A stretch of 64,000 nt of DNA from Actinacidiphila epipremni (GTDB lineage: Bacteria > Actinomycetota > Actinomycetes > Streptomycetales > Streptomycetaceae). Made by a program: the position numbers and the translations under genes. Shown here one piece after another: positions 25,551 to 33,095 of this stretch. The stretch lies in assembly GCF_012034175.1 (NCBI RefSeq), contig NZ_JAATEJ010000002.1:248001-312000 (forward strand), given 5' to 3'. Within the stretch, counting starts at the first letter, position 1, and each line of letters opens with the position of its first letter. Under the pieces are notes generated by a model that searched no databases, was not told where the DNA came from, and saw only the letters and a program-made list of their open reading frames with translations.

Positions 25551-26278
25551 GGGCGGGCACCTCCCCCGCCGCCGGCGGTGTCGCCGGCCAGGGTGTAGTT
25601 GCGGGAGTCCGCCGGCGGCGCGGCGGTGTCGCCGGGGGCGACCAGGGCGAGCCGGACGTGCTCGGCGAATGACTCGGCGTAGGCGACGCGTTGGGCGTCC
25701 TCGGCGTCGAGCGCGAAGGTGATGGGCACGCCTTCGGTGGACTGCCGCTGGGATTCGGCGTCCTTGTCGAACGCCTTGATCTCGCCGACGTCGACGACCT
25801 GCGCGCCGGCGACGATGATGCGCGAGACGTCGGGGTCGGTGTCGGCCTTGCCGGCGAAGGTGGCGAAGATGTTGACCCGGGAGCCGGGGGTGATCTTGCC
25901 GGCGACACCGGTCTCGGCGTCGATCATGATGGCGATCTCCATCTGGCCGGCCTTGAGTTGGGGCCGCGGCGCGATCATGTCGGTCTGCAGCAGCGAGCCC
26001 TTGGCGAGCGCGACGGCGGCGATCTTGCCCTGTACCTGGGCCAGTTCGCGGACGGCGGTGTCCGGCAGCCAGCGCGAGGGGACCTGTATGCGGCGTACGT
26101 CGGAGCTGCTGAGCTGCTGGTACGCCGGTACGTCGGCGGTCAGTTCGTAGGCCGTGACCTTCTCGCCGACCTCGGACCGCGCGTCGCTGACGACGGCGAC
26201 CACCCCGGCGAAGGCGGCGACCGCGCATATCGCGGAGACCACCAGCAGGACGACGCCACGGCGCTGACGTGAGTTCAT
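25547..26278 (-). CDS. CpaB/RcpC-like SAF domain protein
   Basis: A 243-residue exported protein. An N-terminal anchor (about 9-31, VVLLVVSAICAVAAFAGVVAVV) is followed by a SAF domain (about 45-105, VTAYELTADVPAYQQLSSSDVRRIQVP ... GKIAAVALAKGSLLQTDMIAP) and a RcpC/CpaB-type domain (about 115-220, EIAIMIDAETGVAGKITPGSRVNIFATF). In Gram-negative bacteria CpaB contacts the secretin; here, in a monoderm, it may link the platform to the wall. I chose ATG 26278, with AGGTG about 9 bases before it, over GTG 26290. Its stop overlaps the CpaE fusion start. Confidence 0.9.
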   Translation of the reverse strand: MNSRQRRGVVLLVVSAICAVAAFAGVVAVVSDARSEVGEKVTAYELTADVPAYQQLSSSDVRRIQVPSRWLPDTAVRELAQVQGKIAAVALAKGSLLQTDMIAPRPQLKAGQMEIAIMIDAETGVAGKITPGSRVNIFATFAGKADTDPDVSRIIVAGAQVVDVGEIKAFDKDAESQRQSTEGVPITFALDAEDAQRVAYAESFAEHVRLALVAPGDTAAPPADSRNYTLAGDTAGGGGGARP

Positions 26279-26290
26279 GTGCGGTCGCAC

Positions 26291-27139
26291 CTATCGCTTG
26301 TGGGGTTCGAGTTGGGGGCGGCGCGGGGTCTCGACGGCCCGGGTGCCCGGTTCCGCGGCGTGTTTGGCGGGGGTCTGCCGGTCGCCGAGCCGGGTGGCGC
26401 AGAACAGGCACTGGTCGCCGATGACTTCGAGGCCGCACCAGGTGCAGGTGTCGCGCCGCACCGACGTGACGAGCTGGTAGAGCATGCCGACGTCGGCGAT
26501 GTAGGCGGTGAACTCGACGAGCTTGCCGGTGCCCCACCAGCGGGTGGAGTCCGGGGGCAGCGGCACCTCGCGCAGGTGCTGGGTGCGCCAGGCGGCGGCG
26601 AGGGTGCCGGTGATCCAGCCGGGGTCGAGGCCCTTGCCGGCGATCGCGAGCTGGGTGGCGTAACCGGGGCCCGGCGGCAGGGAGTCGGCGGCGGCCTCGC
26701 CGAGGTAGGGCTCGGGGTGCGCGAGGACGGCGAAGTGCCGCCCGGGCACGAGGGACTTGACGTGCTGGCCGACGCCGACCGGGACCCGGTCGAGTTTGGA
26801 CACCGAGCCGAGCAGCGCGCCGGAGTAGAGGTAGTACGACAGCAGCCGGGCGGCGCCGGCCAGCACACCGGGGCCGAGGTCGGTGCCGGTGAGCTGGCGC
26901 AGCTGCTCGCCGAGCAGGGCGCGGGCCAGCGGCGGCAGGGTGAGCGGCACGATGGCCAGCCGGTCGGCCTCCAGGGCGGATCTGACGGTGTGCAGCCGGC
27001 GCCTGACGGGGTCGTCGGCCTCGGCGGGGGCGAGGGCGACGATATGGCCGTAGCCGTCGAGGGCGGCGGCGACCCGGGCGATGTGCTCCTCCAGGGGAAG
27101 CGCGAGGTCGTCCGAGGTGACCGTGATGACACTGGGCAT
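26291..27139 (-). CDS. Unrecognised zinc-ribbon protein heading the Tad operon
   Basis: A 282-residue protein with no family I can name. The first ~200 residues are helical and rich in Leu/Ala (ITVTSDDLALPLEEHIARVAAALDGYGHIVALAPAE ... ARLLSYYLYSGALLGSVSKL), with an aromatic TRWWGTGKLVEFTAYIADVGMLYQL segment. Near the C-terminus CTWCGLEVIGDQCLFC gives a CxxC-x8-CxxC zinc ribbon. No signal peptide is evident, so it is probably cytoplasmic. ATG 27139 has GGGGAGG at good spacing; an upstream TTG at 27145 is possible. It lies 12 bases before the CpaB-like gene and is transcribed first, so it is likely a dedicated regulator or accessory of this pilus. Confidence 0.7.
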   Translation of the reverse strand: MPSVITVTSDDLALPLEEHIARVAAALDGYGHIVALAPAEADDPVRRRLHTVRSALEADRLAIVPLTLPPLARALLGEQLRQLTGTDLGPGVLAGAARLLSYYLYSGALLGSVSKLDRVPVGVGQHVKSLVPGRHFAVLAHPEPYLGEAAADSLPPGPGYATQLAIAGKGLDPGWITGTLAAAWRTQHLREVPLPPDSTRWWGTGKLVEFTAYIADVGMLYQLVTSVRRDTCTWCGLEVIGDQCLFCATRLGDRQTPAKHAAEPGTRAVETPRRPQLEPHKR

Positions 27140-27276
27140 CCGCAAACCTCCCCCTTTCCACCTGATCGGGCCGTGCGGCCTGGCGTTTTCCGGTCGTCAG
27201 CTTATCGGCGAGTAGCGACTTGGGTGCACAAAGTTGCGTATCGGGGTCGGTGAACGGGAGCTGTCCGCAGGAGGTC

Positions 27277-27305
27277 TTGACAACCCAATTGGTCTGGACC
27301 AACTT
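27277..27305 (+). promoter_or_regulatory. Chitinase promoter with DasR-type operator
   Basis: A -35-like TTGACA (27277-27282) is followed by the palindrome TTGGTC-TG-GACCAA (27289-27302), which lies across the spacer and -10 position. It closely matches the DasR responsive element (consensus around TGGTCTAGACCA) that controls chitinolytic genes in Streptomyces through glucosamine-6-phosphate. The start codon follows 60 bases later. Confidence 0.8.
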
Positions 27306-27361
27306 TCTCCGGTAACCGCCCTTCCCACCACCCCCCAACTCCTTGCCCCCAGGAGGCAGTC

Positions 27362-28927
27362 GTGGAACGTGCAGCGCACGCGAATCCCGCGGCCCGTGCC
27401 CACCGCAGATCAACCGTCCGGCAGCGCACCCTGGCCGCGCTCAGCGCGGCGGCGGTGATCGGTGCCGGCGTGGCCGTCGCCACCGGCGGCAGCGCCGGCG
27501 CGGCGACCACCAACCTGGTCGCCAACTCCGGCTTCGAGAGCGGCCTTTCCGGCTGGACCTGCACCGCGGGCAGCGGCGCGGCCGTCTCCAGCCCGGTGCA
27601 CTCCGGCGCCGGCGCCCTCAAGGCCACCCCGACCAGCAGCGACAACGCCCAGTGCTCGCAGACGATCAGCGTGCAGCCCAACTCGCAGTACACGCTGAGC
27701 GCGTGGGTGCAGGGCTCCTACGTCTACATCGGCGCGACCGGCACCGGCGGCACCGACCCGTCCACGTGGACGCCGGGCGCGTCCTCGTACCAGCAGCTCA
27801 GCGTGAACTTCACGACCGGCGCGAGCACGCACTCGGTGACGGTCTACACGCACGGCTGGTACGCGCAACCGGCCTACTACGCCGACGACTTCACCCTCAG
27901 CGGCCCCGGCGGCTCCGGCACCACCCCGCCGACCACGCCGCCCACCAGCCCGACCACGAAGCCGCCGACGACCCCGCCCACGACTCCCCCGACCACCCCG
28001 CCGACGACGCCTCCCACCACGCCGCCGACCTCGCCGCCGTCCGGCAACCTGCCCAAGCACCTGGTCACCGGCTACTGGCAGAACTTCAACAACGGCGCGA
28101 CGGTGCAGACCATCGCGCAGGTGCAGAGCCAGTACGACATCATCGCGGTGGCCTTCGCCGACGCCACGACCACGTCCGGCGCGGTGTCCTTCACCCTCGA
28201 CCCGTCGCTCGGCTACAGCGTCGCGCAGTTCAAGGCGGACATCGCGGCCAAGCAGGCGCAGGGCAAGAAGGTCATCGTCTCGGTCGGCGGCCAGAACGGC
28301 ACGATCTCGGTGCGGGACGCGACGGCCGCGACCAACTTCGCCAACAGCGTCTACTCGCTGATGCAGACGTACGGCTTCAACGGGGTCGACATCGACCTGG
28401 AGAACGGCATCGACTCCACCTACATGCCGCAGGCGCTGCGGCAGTTGAGCCAGAAGGCGGGCTCGGGGCTGATCATCACGATGGCGCCGCAGACCATCGA
28501 CATGCTCTCGGCCGGCAGCGACTACCTGGCCACCGCGCTGAAGATCAAGGACATCCTGACGATCGTCAACACGCAGTACTACAACAGCGGTTCGATGAAC
28601 GGCTGCGACGGCGGCGTCTACAGCCAGGGCTCGGTGGACTTCATCACCACGCTGGCCTGCACCGCGATCCAGGCGGGCCTGTCCCCGTCGCAGGTCGGCA
28701 TCGGCACCCCGGCGTCCACCAGCGCGGCCGGCTCCGGCTACGTGGCCCCGAGCGTGGTCAACAACGCGCTCGACTGCCTTGCCAAGGGCACCGGTTGCGG
28801 CTCCTTCCACCCGTCCACGACCTGGCCCGGCATCGGCGGCGCGATGACCTGGTCGACGAACTGGGACGCGAAGGCCGGCAACGTGTGGTCCAACGGCGTC
28901 GGCCCGCACGTCCACGCACTGCCGTAG
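27362..28927 (+). CDS. Secreted GH18 chitinase with N-terminal carbohydrate-binding module
   Basis: A 521-residue exported endochitinase. A signal peptide (about 1-48, ending SAGAAT) precedes a beta-sandwich module (about 50-180, NLVANSGFESGLSGWTC, the CBM4_9/16-like pattern) and a Thr-Pro linker of repeated TTPP units (about 182-228). The GH18 barrel (about 232-521) carries the catalytic signature FNGVDIDLE, with D343, D345 and the acid E347. SVGGQNG and MTWSTNWD are further GH18 hallmarks. GTG 27362 follows AGGAGG. The DasR-type operator upstream suggests repression lifted by chito-oligosaccharides. It degrades chitin to feed amino-sugar catabolism. Confidence 0.95.
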   Translation: MERAAHANPAARAHRRSTVRQRTLAALSAAAVIGAGVAVATGGSAGAATTNLVANSGFESGLSGWTCTAGSGAAVSSPVHSGAGALKATPTSSDNAQCSQTISVQPNSQYTLSAWVQGSYVYIGATGTGGTDPSTWTPGASSYQQLSVNFTTGASTHSVTVYTHGWYAQPAYYADDFTLSGPGGSGTTPPTTPPTSPTTKPPTTPPTTPPTTPPTTPPTTPPTSPPSGNLPKHLVTGYWQNFNNGATVQTIAQVQSQYDIIAVAFADATTTSGAVSFTLDPSLGYSVAQFKADIAAKQAQGKKVIVSVGGQNGTISVRDATAATNFANSVYSLMQTYGFNGVDIDLENGIDSTYMPQALRQLSQKAGSGLIITMAPQTIDMLSAGSDYLATALKIKDILTIVNTQYYNSGSMNGCDGGVYSQGSVDFITTLACTAIQAGLSPSQVGIGTPASTSAAGSGYVAPSVVNNALDCLAKGTGCGSFHPSTTWPGIGGAMTWSTNWDAKAGNVWSNGVGPHVHALP

Positions 28928-28941
28928 CTCTCCGAGTACGG

Positions 28942-28980
28942 GCAAAGGGGCGCGGGGACCTGGTCCCCGCGCCCCTTTGC
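28942..28980. terminator. Bidirectional terminator between chitinase and RidA
   Basis: GCAAAGGGGCGCGGGGAC (28942-28959) and its exact complement (28963-28980) form an 18-base stem with a 3-base loop. It lies 15 bases after the chitinase stop and 18 bases from the convergent RidA stop, serving both transcripts. Its GGGGCGCGGGG core recurs in the dispersed palindrome at 37056. Confidence 0.88.
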
Positions 28981-28997
28981 GGGTCGGCGTGGTGGGT

Positions 28998-29420
28998 TCA
29001 GCCGAGGACGGCCAGGGCGTCGATCTCGACCAGGAGGCCGGGCGGGAGGCCGACGTAGACGGTGGTGCGGGCGGCCGGCGGCTGGGTCAGCTCGGCGAAG
29101 TAGGCGTCGTAGAGCGCGTTGAACTCCGCGAAGTGGGCGACGTCCGTGAGGTAGACCCGGGCCATGACCACGTCCTCCCACGAGGCGCCGCCCGCCGCCA
29201 GCACGGACTGGACGTTGGCGAGGGTCTGCCGGACCTGCGAGGCGAGGTCGGGGCCCGCCGGGGTCGGCGGCCTGCCCTCCTGCGCGGGCAGGTTGCCGAC
29301 CTGTCCGGCCACCTGGAGGATGTTGCCCTTGCGCACGCCGTGCGAGAACTTCGCCGGCGGGGCGTTGTGCGTCGGCGGCGTGACCGCCGTCTTGACGGAG
29401 GTCTCGGGCAGGTCGCTCAT
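28998..29420 (-). CDS. RidA family enamine/imine deaminase
   Basis: A 140-residue RidA (YjgF/YER057c/UK114) protein. It has the characteristic PPAKFSHGVRKGNILQVAGQVGNLPAQ, QTLANVQSVLAAGGASWEDVVMARVYLTDVAHFAEFNALYDAYF and the C-terminal ARTTVYVGLPPGLLVEIDALAVL. The arginine in AARTTVYV (R-x-T/A) is the catalytic Arg of active RidA-type members. It hydrolyses reactive 2-aminoacrylate or imines released by PLP deaminases. Its start overlaps the IclR stop by 4 bases, tying it to the regulator and kinase. The D-serine-dehydratase-like enzyme at 31598 is the likely source of its substrate. Confidence 0.93.
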   Translation of the reverse strand: MSDLPETSVKTAVTPPTHNAPPAKFSHGVRKGNILQVAGQVGNLPAQEGRPPTPAGPDLASQVRQTLANVQSVLAAGGASWEDVVMARVYLTDVAHFAEFNALYDAYFAELTQPPAARTTVYVGLPPGLLVEIDALAVLG

Positions 29421-30322
29421 CGGGTCGCGCCTTTCGTTGCGGGGGCGGGGGCGGGGGCAGGGGCAGAGGCGGGGGCGGGCAAGGGGGAAAGGTCGGGCGC
29501 GGGCGCAGCCGCAAGGCCGGGCACGGGCGCAGGGCCGGGCGCAGCCGCAGGGCCGGGCGCGGGCGACAGGCCCGGCGCGGGCTGGACGCCGGACAGTTCC
29601 GCCCCGATCACCTCGGCGGTACGCAGCACCAGCGGCCTCAGCCGCAGCAACTCCTCCGCGCTCACGACCACGTTGGGCGCCGAGAGGGACATCGCCGCGC
29701 ACACCCGCCCGTCGGGGCCGCGCAGCGGCGCGGCGACGCAGTTGATGGACTCCTCGTGCCCGCCCAGGTCGCACGCCCACCCCTGCTCGCGCACCCGCGC
29801 GAGCTCCGCGAGGAAGGCCGCCGCGTCCGGCGTCGAACGCGGCGTGTAGCGCGGGTAGTCCAGGCTCTCGGCGACCGCCCGCCGCTCCGGCTCCGGCAGG
29901 TCGGCGAGCAGCAGCTTGGCCACGGCGGCGACCGTGATGGCGACCGGGCGCCCGATGCGCGAGTACATCCGCACCGGGTAGCGGCTGTCGACCTTGTCGA
30001 TGTAGACGACCTCGCCCTGCTCGTAGACGGCCAAGTGCACGGTGTGGCCGGTGTGTTCGTTGAGCGCGGCCAGGTGCGGGTGGGCGATGCCGCGGATGTC
30101 GAGGGCTTCGACGGCCTGCTGGGCGAGCGCGAAGAGCCGGGCGCCGAGCCGGTAGCGCTGATCCTGCTGGCGGTAGACCAGGCCGTGTTCGTGCAGGGTG
30201 CGCAGCAGCCGCAGCGCGGTGGACTTGTGGACGTCCAGCCGGGTGGCGACCTGCTCCAGGCTCGCCGGGCCCTCGGCGAGCAGCGGCAGGATGGTCAGCG
30301 CGCGGTCCACGGTCTGGCTCAC
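29417..30322 (-). CDS. IclR family transcriptional regulator
   Basis: A 301-residue regulator. The winged helix-turn-helix (about 3-62) reads TVDRALTILPLLAEGPASLEQVATRLDVHKSTALRLLRTLHEHGLVYR. The effector domain (about 75-240) includes HTGHTVHLAVYEQGEVVYIDKV and SINCVAAPLRGPDGRVCAAMSLSAP. The last ~50 residues are a Pro/Ala-rich repeat (PAPGLSPAPGPAAAPGPAPV) with no known role. GTG 30322 overlaps the kinase stop by 4 bases. It very likely binds the palindrome at 31548 between the divergent kinase and D-serine dehydratase genes, controlling both directions. Confidence 0.94.
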   Translation of the reverse strand: MSQTVDRALTILPLLAEGPASLEQVATRLDVHKSTALRLLRTLHEHGLVYRQQDQRYRLGARLFALAQQAVEALDIRGIAHPHLAALNEHTGHTVHLAVYEQGEVVYIDKVDSRYPVRMYSRIGRPVAITVAAVAKLLLADLPEPERRAVAESLDYPRYTPRSTPDAAAFLAELARVREQGWACDLGGHEESINCVAAPLRGPDGRVCAAMSLSAPNVVVSAEELLRLRPLVLRTAEVIGAELSGVQPAPGLSPAPGPAAAPGPAPVPGLAAAPAPDLSPLPAPASAPAPAPAPATKGATR

Positions 30323-31356
30323 CGCGTCACCTCCTCCCGCACGTCGCCGGCCCGGTCCGTCCAGCCGGGGCCGAGTCGCAGTCTGCCCCATGCGTCCTCG
30401 CCCAGTGCGACGAGGGCGTCGGCGTGGGCCCGCGCGGGCGGCACGGCCAGGTCGCCGGGCACGGTGAGGGCGGCGGCGGCCAGCAGGTGGCCGTGCCGCA
30501 GCCGGTCGCGCAGCGGCAGCCCGCGCAGCGTCGCGGACAGGAACCCGGCGGCGAAGGCGTCGCCCGCGCCGACGTGGGCCACGACGTCCACGGCCGGCGC
30601 GGGGACGTGGACGCGCTCGCCGGCGCCGAAGGCGGTCGCGCCGCCCGCGCCCTGCTTGACCACGAGCACGGCCGGCTCCGGCAGCGCGGCCCGGATCGCG
30701 TCGGCGTCCGCGAGCCCCCACGCGGCCTCGGCCTCGTCCTCGCCGACGAAGACCAGGTCGCAGCCGCGGGCGAGTTCGGCCAGCAGCCAGGGGTCGGCGC
30801 CGTGCCACAGGGCGGGGCGGTGGTTGACGTCGAAGGACACCAGCGGCCGGCCCGGCTCGCGGTGGGTGAGCCGGCGCATGAGCGCCTTGCAGGTGGCCGA
30901 CAGGGCGCAGGTGATGCCGGTCAGGTGCAGCACCCGGCCGGCCCACACGTCGCGGCGCTGCACGAGCGCGGGCGAGAGCGCGGAGGCGGCCGAGCCCTTG
31001 CGGTAGTAGACGACCTCGGCGCGCCCGGGGGCGGCGTCCAGCGTGGTGGCGCGCTCCCCGGCGGTGCGGAAGTAGATGCCGGTGGGGCGGTGCGGGTCGC
31101 GCTGGACGGCGCCGACGTCGACGCCGGCCGCCGCGATGGCGGCCACCAGGTGGTCGCCGAAGCCGTCGCTGCCGACCCGGCTGACCCAGCGGGCGGTGTG
31201 CCCGGTGCGGGCCAGGGTGCAGGCGACGTTGGACTCGGCGCCGCCGATGGTGCGGTGGAAGGCCGGCACGTCGGCGAGCGGCCCGCCGGTGCTGGGCACG
31301 AAGGTGACCATCGACTCGCCCAAGGTCACGACGTCCACGCTCGGCGTCACGGTCAC
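30319..31356 (-). CDS. PfkB family carbohydrate kinase (2-keto-3-deoxygluconate kinase-like)
   Basis: A 345-residue ribokinase-fold kinase. It has VVTLGESMVTFVPS, the substrate pocket AFHRTIGGAESNVACTLARTG, and the ATP/anion-hole signature VDVVAHVGAGDAFAAGFLSA with catalytic Asp in GAGD. The sequence style (ADVPAFHRTIGGAESNVA, PTGIYFR) is that of KDG kinases, but other sugar acids or sugars cannot be excluded. GTG 31356 has GGGGAAG before it. It is the first gene of a kinase-IclR-RidA operon with 4-base overlaps. The adjacency to amino-acid deaminase genes is a recurrent but unexplained arrangement in Streptomyces. Confidence 0.9.
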   Translation of the reverse strand: MTVTPSVDVVTLGESMVTFVPSTGGPLADVPAFHRTIGGAESNVACTLARTGHTARWVSRVGSDGFGDHLVAAIAAAGVDVGAVQRDPHRPTGIYFRTAGERATTLDAAPGRAEVVYYRKGSAASALSPALVQRRDVWAGRVLHLTGITCALSATCKALMRRLTHREPGRPLVSFDVNHRPALWHGADPWLLAELARGCDLVFVGEDEAEAAWGLADADAIRAALPEPAVLVVKQGAGGATAFGAGERVHVPAPAVDVVAHVGAGDAFAAGFLSATLRGLPLRDRLRHGHLLAAAALTVPGDLAVPPARAHADALVALGEDAWGRLRLGPGWTDRAGDVREEVTR

Positions 31357-31375
31357 GTTGGCTTCCCCTGGGGTC

Positions 31376-31500
31376 GTTCGCGGGTACGGCCACACCTACG
31401 GCTGCGGATGCGGGTACGGCTGCGGGTACGGATTCGAGTCCGGGTACGGGTGGGGCGGTGGATGTCGGTACGGCGGTGGCTCCGGGTGCGGGTCCGCGGC
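31376..31500. repeat. Degenerate GGGTACGG/GGCTGCGG repeat
   Basis: About 120 bases consist of repeated variants of a 12-base unit (for example GCGGGTACGGCTGC) just upstream of the kinase start. Read as codons on the plus strand it would give a Gly/Tyr/Cys-rich string with no protein sense. It is treated as a slippage-generated intergenic repeat. Confidence 0.65.
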
Positions 31501-31547
31501 CGTTGACCAGGCGCCGACCTGGATGTTAGACAGCTCGAAACACGATA

Positions 31548-31578
31548 CGCAACGGCCGTTGCGGAGGATGCAACGGCC
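31548..31578. promoter_or_regulatory. IclR-type operator between divergent genes
   Basis: A perfect 16-base palindrome CGCAACGGCCGTTGCG (31548-31563) is followed by an extra half-site GCAACGGCC (31570-31578). It lies 35 bases before the D-serine dehydratase-like start and in the shared divergent promoter region. The GTTGCG-type half-sites fit known IclR-family operators; binding by the IclR at 29417 is inferred. Confidence 0.7.
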
Positions 31579-31597
31579 TGCGGGGTTCGGAGGGTGC

Positions 31598-33034
31598 ATG
31601 GACGTCGTCGCCGCACGCGCGGGGGACGCAGCCGCGGACGGGCTCACGCAGAGCGGCGCCGCCCGGCTCGCCGCGCTGCGCGAGGAGCGGATCGACCACC
31701 GGTTCAAGGGCCTGCCGCCCGACGCGGACGGCCTGACGGTCGGCGAACTGGCCGCGCAGCGCCGGACGTTGACCGGCGGCGGCTTCAGCACGCCGCTGCT
31801 GGTGCTGTCCGCGGAGGCGCTGGAGCACAACCTCGCCGCCCTGGAGCGCTGGACCACCGAGCACGGCCTGGCCTTCGCGCCGCACGGCAAGACGTCCATG
31901 GCCCCGCAGCTCTTCGCCCGCCAACTGGAGCGCGGCGCCTGGGGCATCACCGTGGCCGTACCGCACCAGCTGCGGGTGGCGCGGGCGTTCGGGGTGCGGC
32001 GGGTGTTCCTGGCCAACGAGCTGGTGGACCCGGCCGCGCTGCGCTGGCTCGCGGCGGAGCTGGACGCCGACCCGGAGTTCACGTGCGTGGCGTACGTGGA
32101 CTCGGTGCGGGGCGTCGCGCTCATGGACGCGGCCCTGTCCGCGGCGGGCGCCCGCCGCCCGGTCGACGTCGTGGTGGAGCTCGGCGCGGGCGAGGGGGCG
32201 CGTACCGGAGTGCGTACGGAGGGCGAGTGCGCGCTCGTCGCCGAGGCCGCGGTCGCCGCGCGGCACCTGCGGCTGGTGGGCGTCGCCGGCTACGAGGGCG
32301 AGGTCCCGGGGGCCGACCCCGAGCGGGTACGGGCCTGGCTGCACCGGCTGGTCGCGCTCGCGGCCGAGCTGGACCGGGCGGGGGCCTTCCGGGAGGCCGG
32401 GCGGATCGTGGTGAGCGCGGGCGGCTCGGCGTGGTTCGACGCGGTGGCCGAGGTCTTCGCGGGCCTGGGCGCGGGGACGTACCAGCCGGCGGCGCGAGGG
32501 GTCGGGGCGCAAGGGGCCGGGGCGTACGAGCCGAGCGCACAAGGGGCCGGCGCTCACGCGACGGCCACCCCAGCGGCGCACACCTTCTCCGCGCCCGTCC
32601 TGCCGCTGCTGCGCTCGGGCGCCTACGTCACGCACGACGACCAGCACTACGCCCGCGTCACGCCCTTCACCCGGGTCCCCGGCCACCTGGAGCCGGCCTT
32701 CCGGCTGTGGGCCCAGGTGGTCTCCCGCCCGGCCCCTGACCAGGCGTTCCTCAACGCCGGCAAGCGCGACGCGCCCTACGACCTGGGCCTGCCCACCCCG
32801 CTCGCCGTCCGCGGCGACGACGGGATGCTGCGCCCGGCGCCCGCCGAGCTGCGCGTCAACGGCATCTCCGACCAGCACCTGTGGCTCGCCGTCCCGCCGG
32901 CGGACCCGCTCCAGGTCGGCGATCTGGTGAGCCTCGGCCTGTCGCACCCGTGCACGACCTTCGACAAGTGGCCGCTGATCCCGGTGGCCACCGCGGACGG
33001 CACGGTCACCGACTACGTCCGTACGTTCTTCTGA
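31598..33034 (+). CDS. D-serine dehydratase-like (DSD1/D-threonine aldolase fold) amino acid deaminase
   Basis: A 478-residue PLP enzyme of the alanine-racemase-barrel DSD1 group. The likely PLP lysine is K98 in FAPHGKTSMAPQLFARQLERGAWGITVA. The zinc ligands of eukaryotic D-serine dehydratases, His and Cys two apart, appear as H450 and C452 in LGLSHPCTTFDKW. It should convert D-serine or D-threonine to the 2-oxo acid plus ammonia through an enamine that RidA can clear. ATG 31598 follows GGAGGG. A Gly/Ala-rich insert at about residues 297-328 is odd. It is divergent from the kinase-IclR-RidA operon; the D-aminoacylase follows 61 bases later. Confidence 0.88.
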   Translation: MDVVAARAGDAAADGLTQSGAARLAALREERIDHRFKGLPPDADGLTVGELAAQRRTLTGGGFSTPLLVLSAEALEHNLAALERWTTEHGLAFAPHGKTSMAPQLFARQLERGAWGITVAVPHQLRVARAFGVRRVFLANELVDPAALRWLAAELDADPEFTCVAYVDSVRGVALMDAALSAAGARRPVDVVVELGAGEGARTGVRTEGECALVAEAAVAARHLRLVGVAGYEGEVPGADPERVRAWLHRLVALAAELDRAGAFREAGRIVVSAGGSAWFDAVAEVFAGLGAGTYQPAARGVGAQGAGAYEPSAQGAGAHATATPAAHTFSAPVLPLLRSGAYVTHDDQHYARVTPFTRVPGHLEPAFRLWAQVVSRPAPDQAFLNAGKRDAPYDLGLPTPLAVRGDDGMLRPAPAELRVNGISDQHLWLAVPPADPLQVGDLVSLGLSHPCTTFDKWPLIPVATADGTVTDYVRTFF

Positions 33035-33067
33035 CCGCATGCGCACCGGGGCCCCCGCGCCGAGTTA

Positions 33068-33089
33068 TGGTCTAGACCTGCCGTAGGGT
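33068..33089 (+). promoter_or_regulatory. DasR-type operator and leaderless promoter of D-aminoacylase
   Basis: ATGGTCTAGACCTG contains the perfect palindrome GGTCTAGACC, the core of the DasR responsive element. A -10-like TAGGGT (33084-33089) is 6 bases before ATG 33096, predicting a leaderless mRNA. The operator occupies the -35/-10 spacer, an ideal position for repression. Confidence 0.7.
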
Positions 33090-33095
33090 CGGGCC

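Noticed and set aside
27367..28068. Thr-Pro coding repeat in the chitinase as a CRISPR-like array
   Set aside because: The repeats encode the in-frame TTPP linker of a secreted enzyme and lack spacers of regular size.
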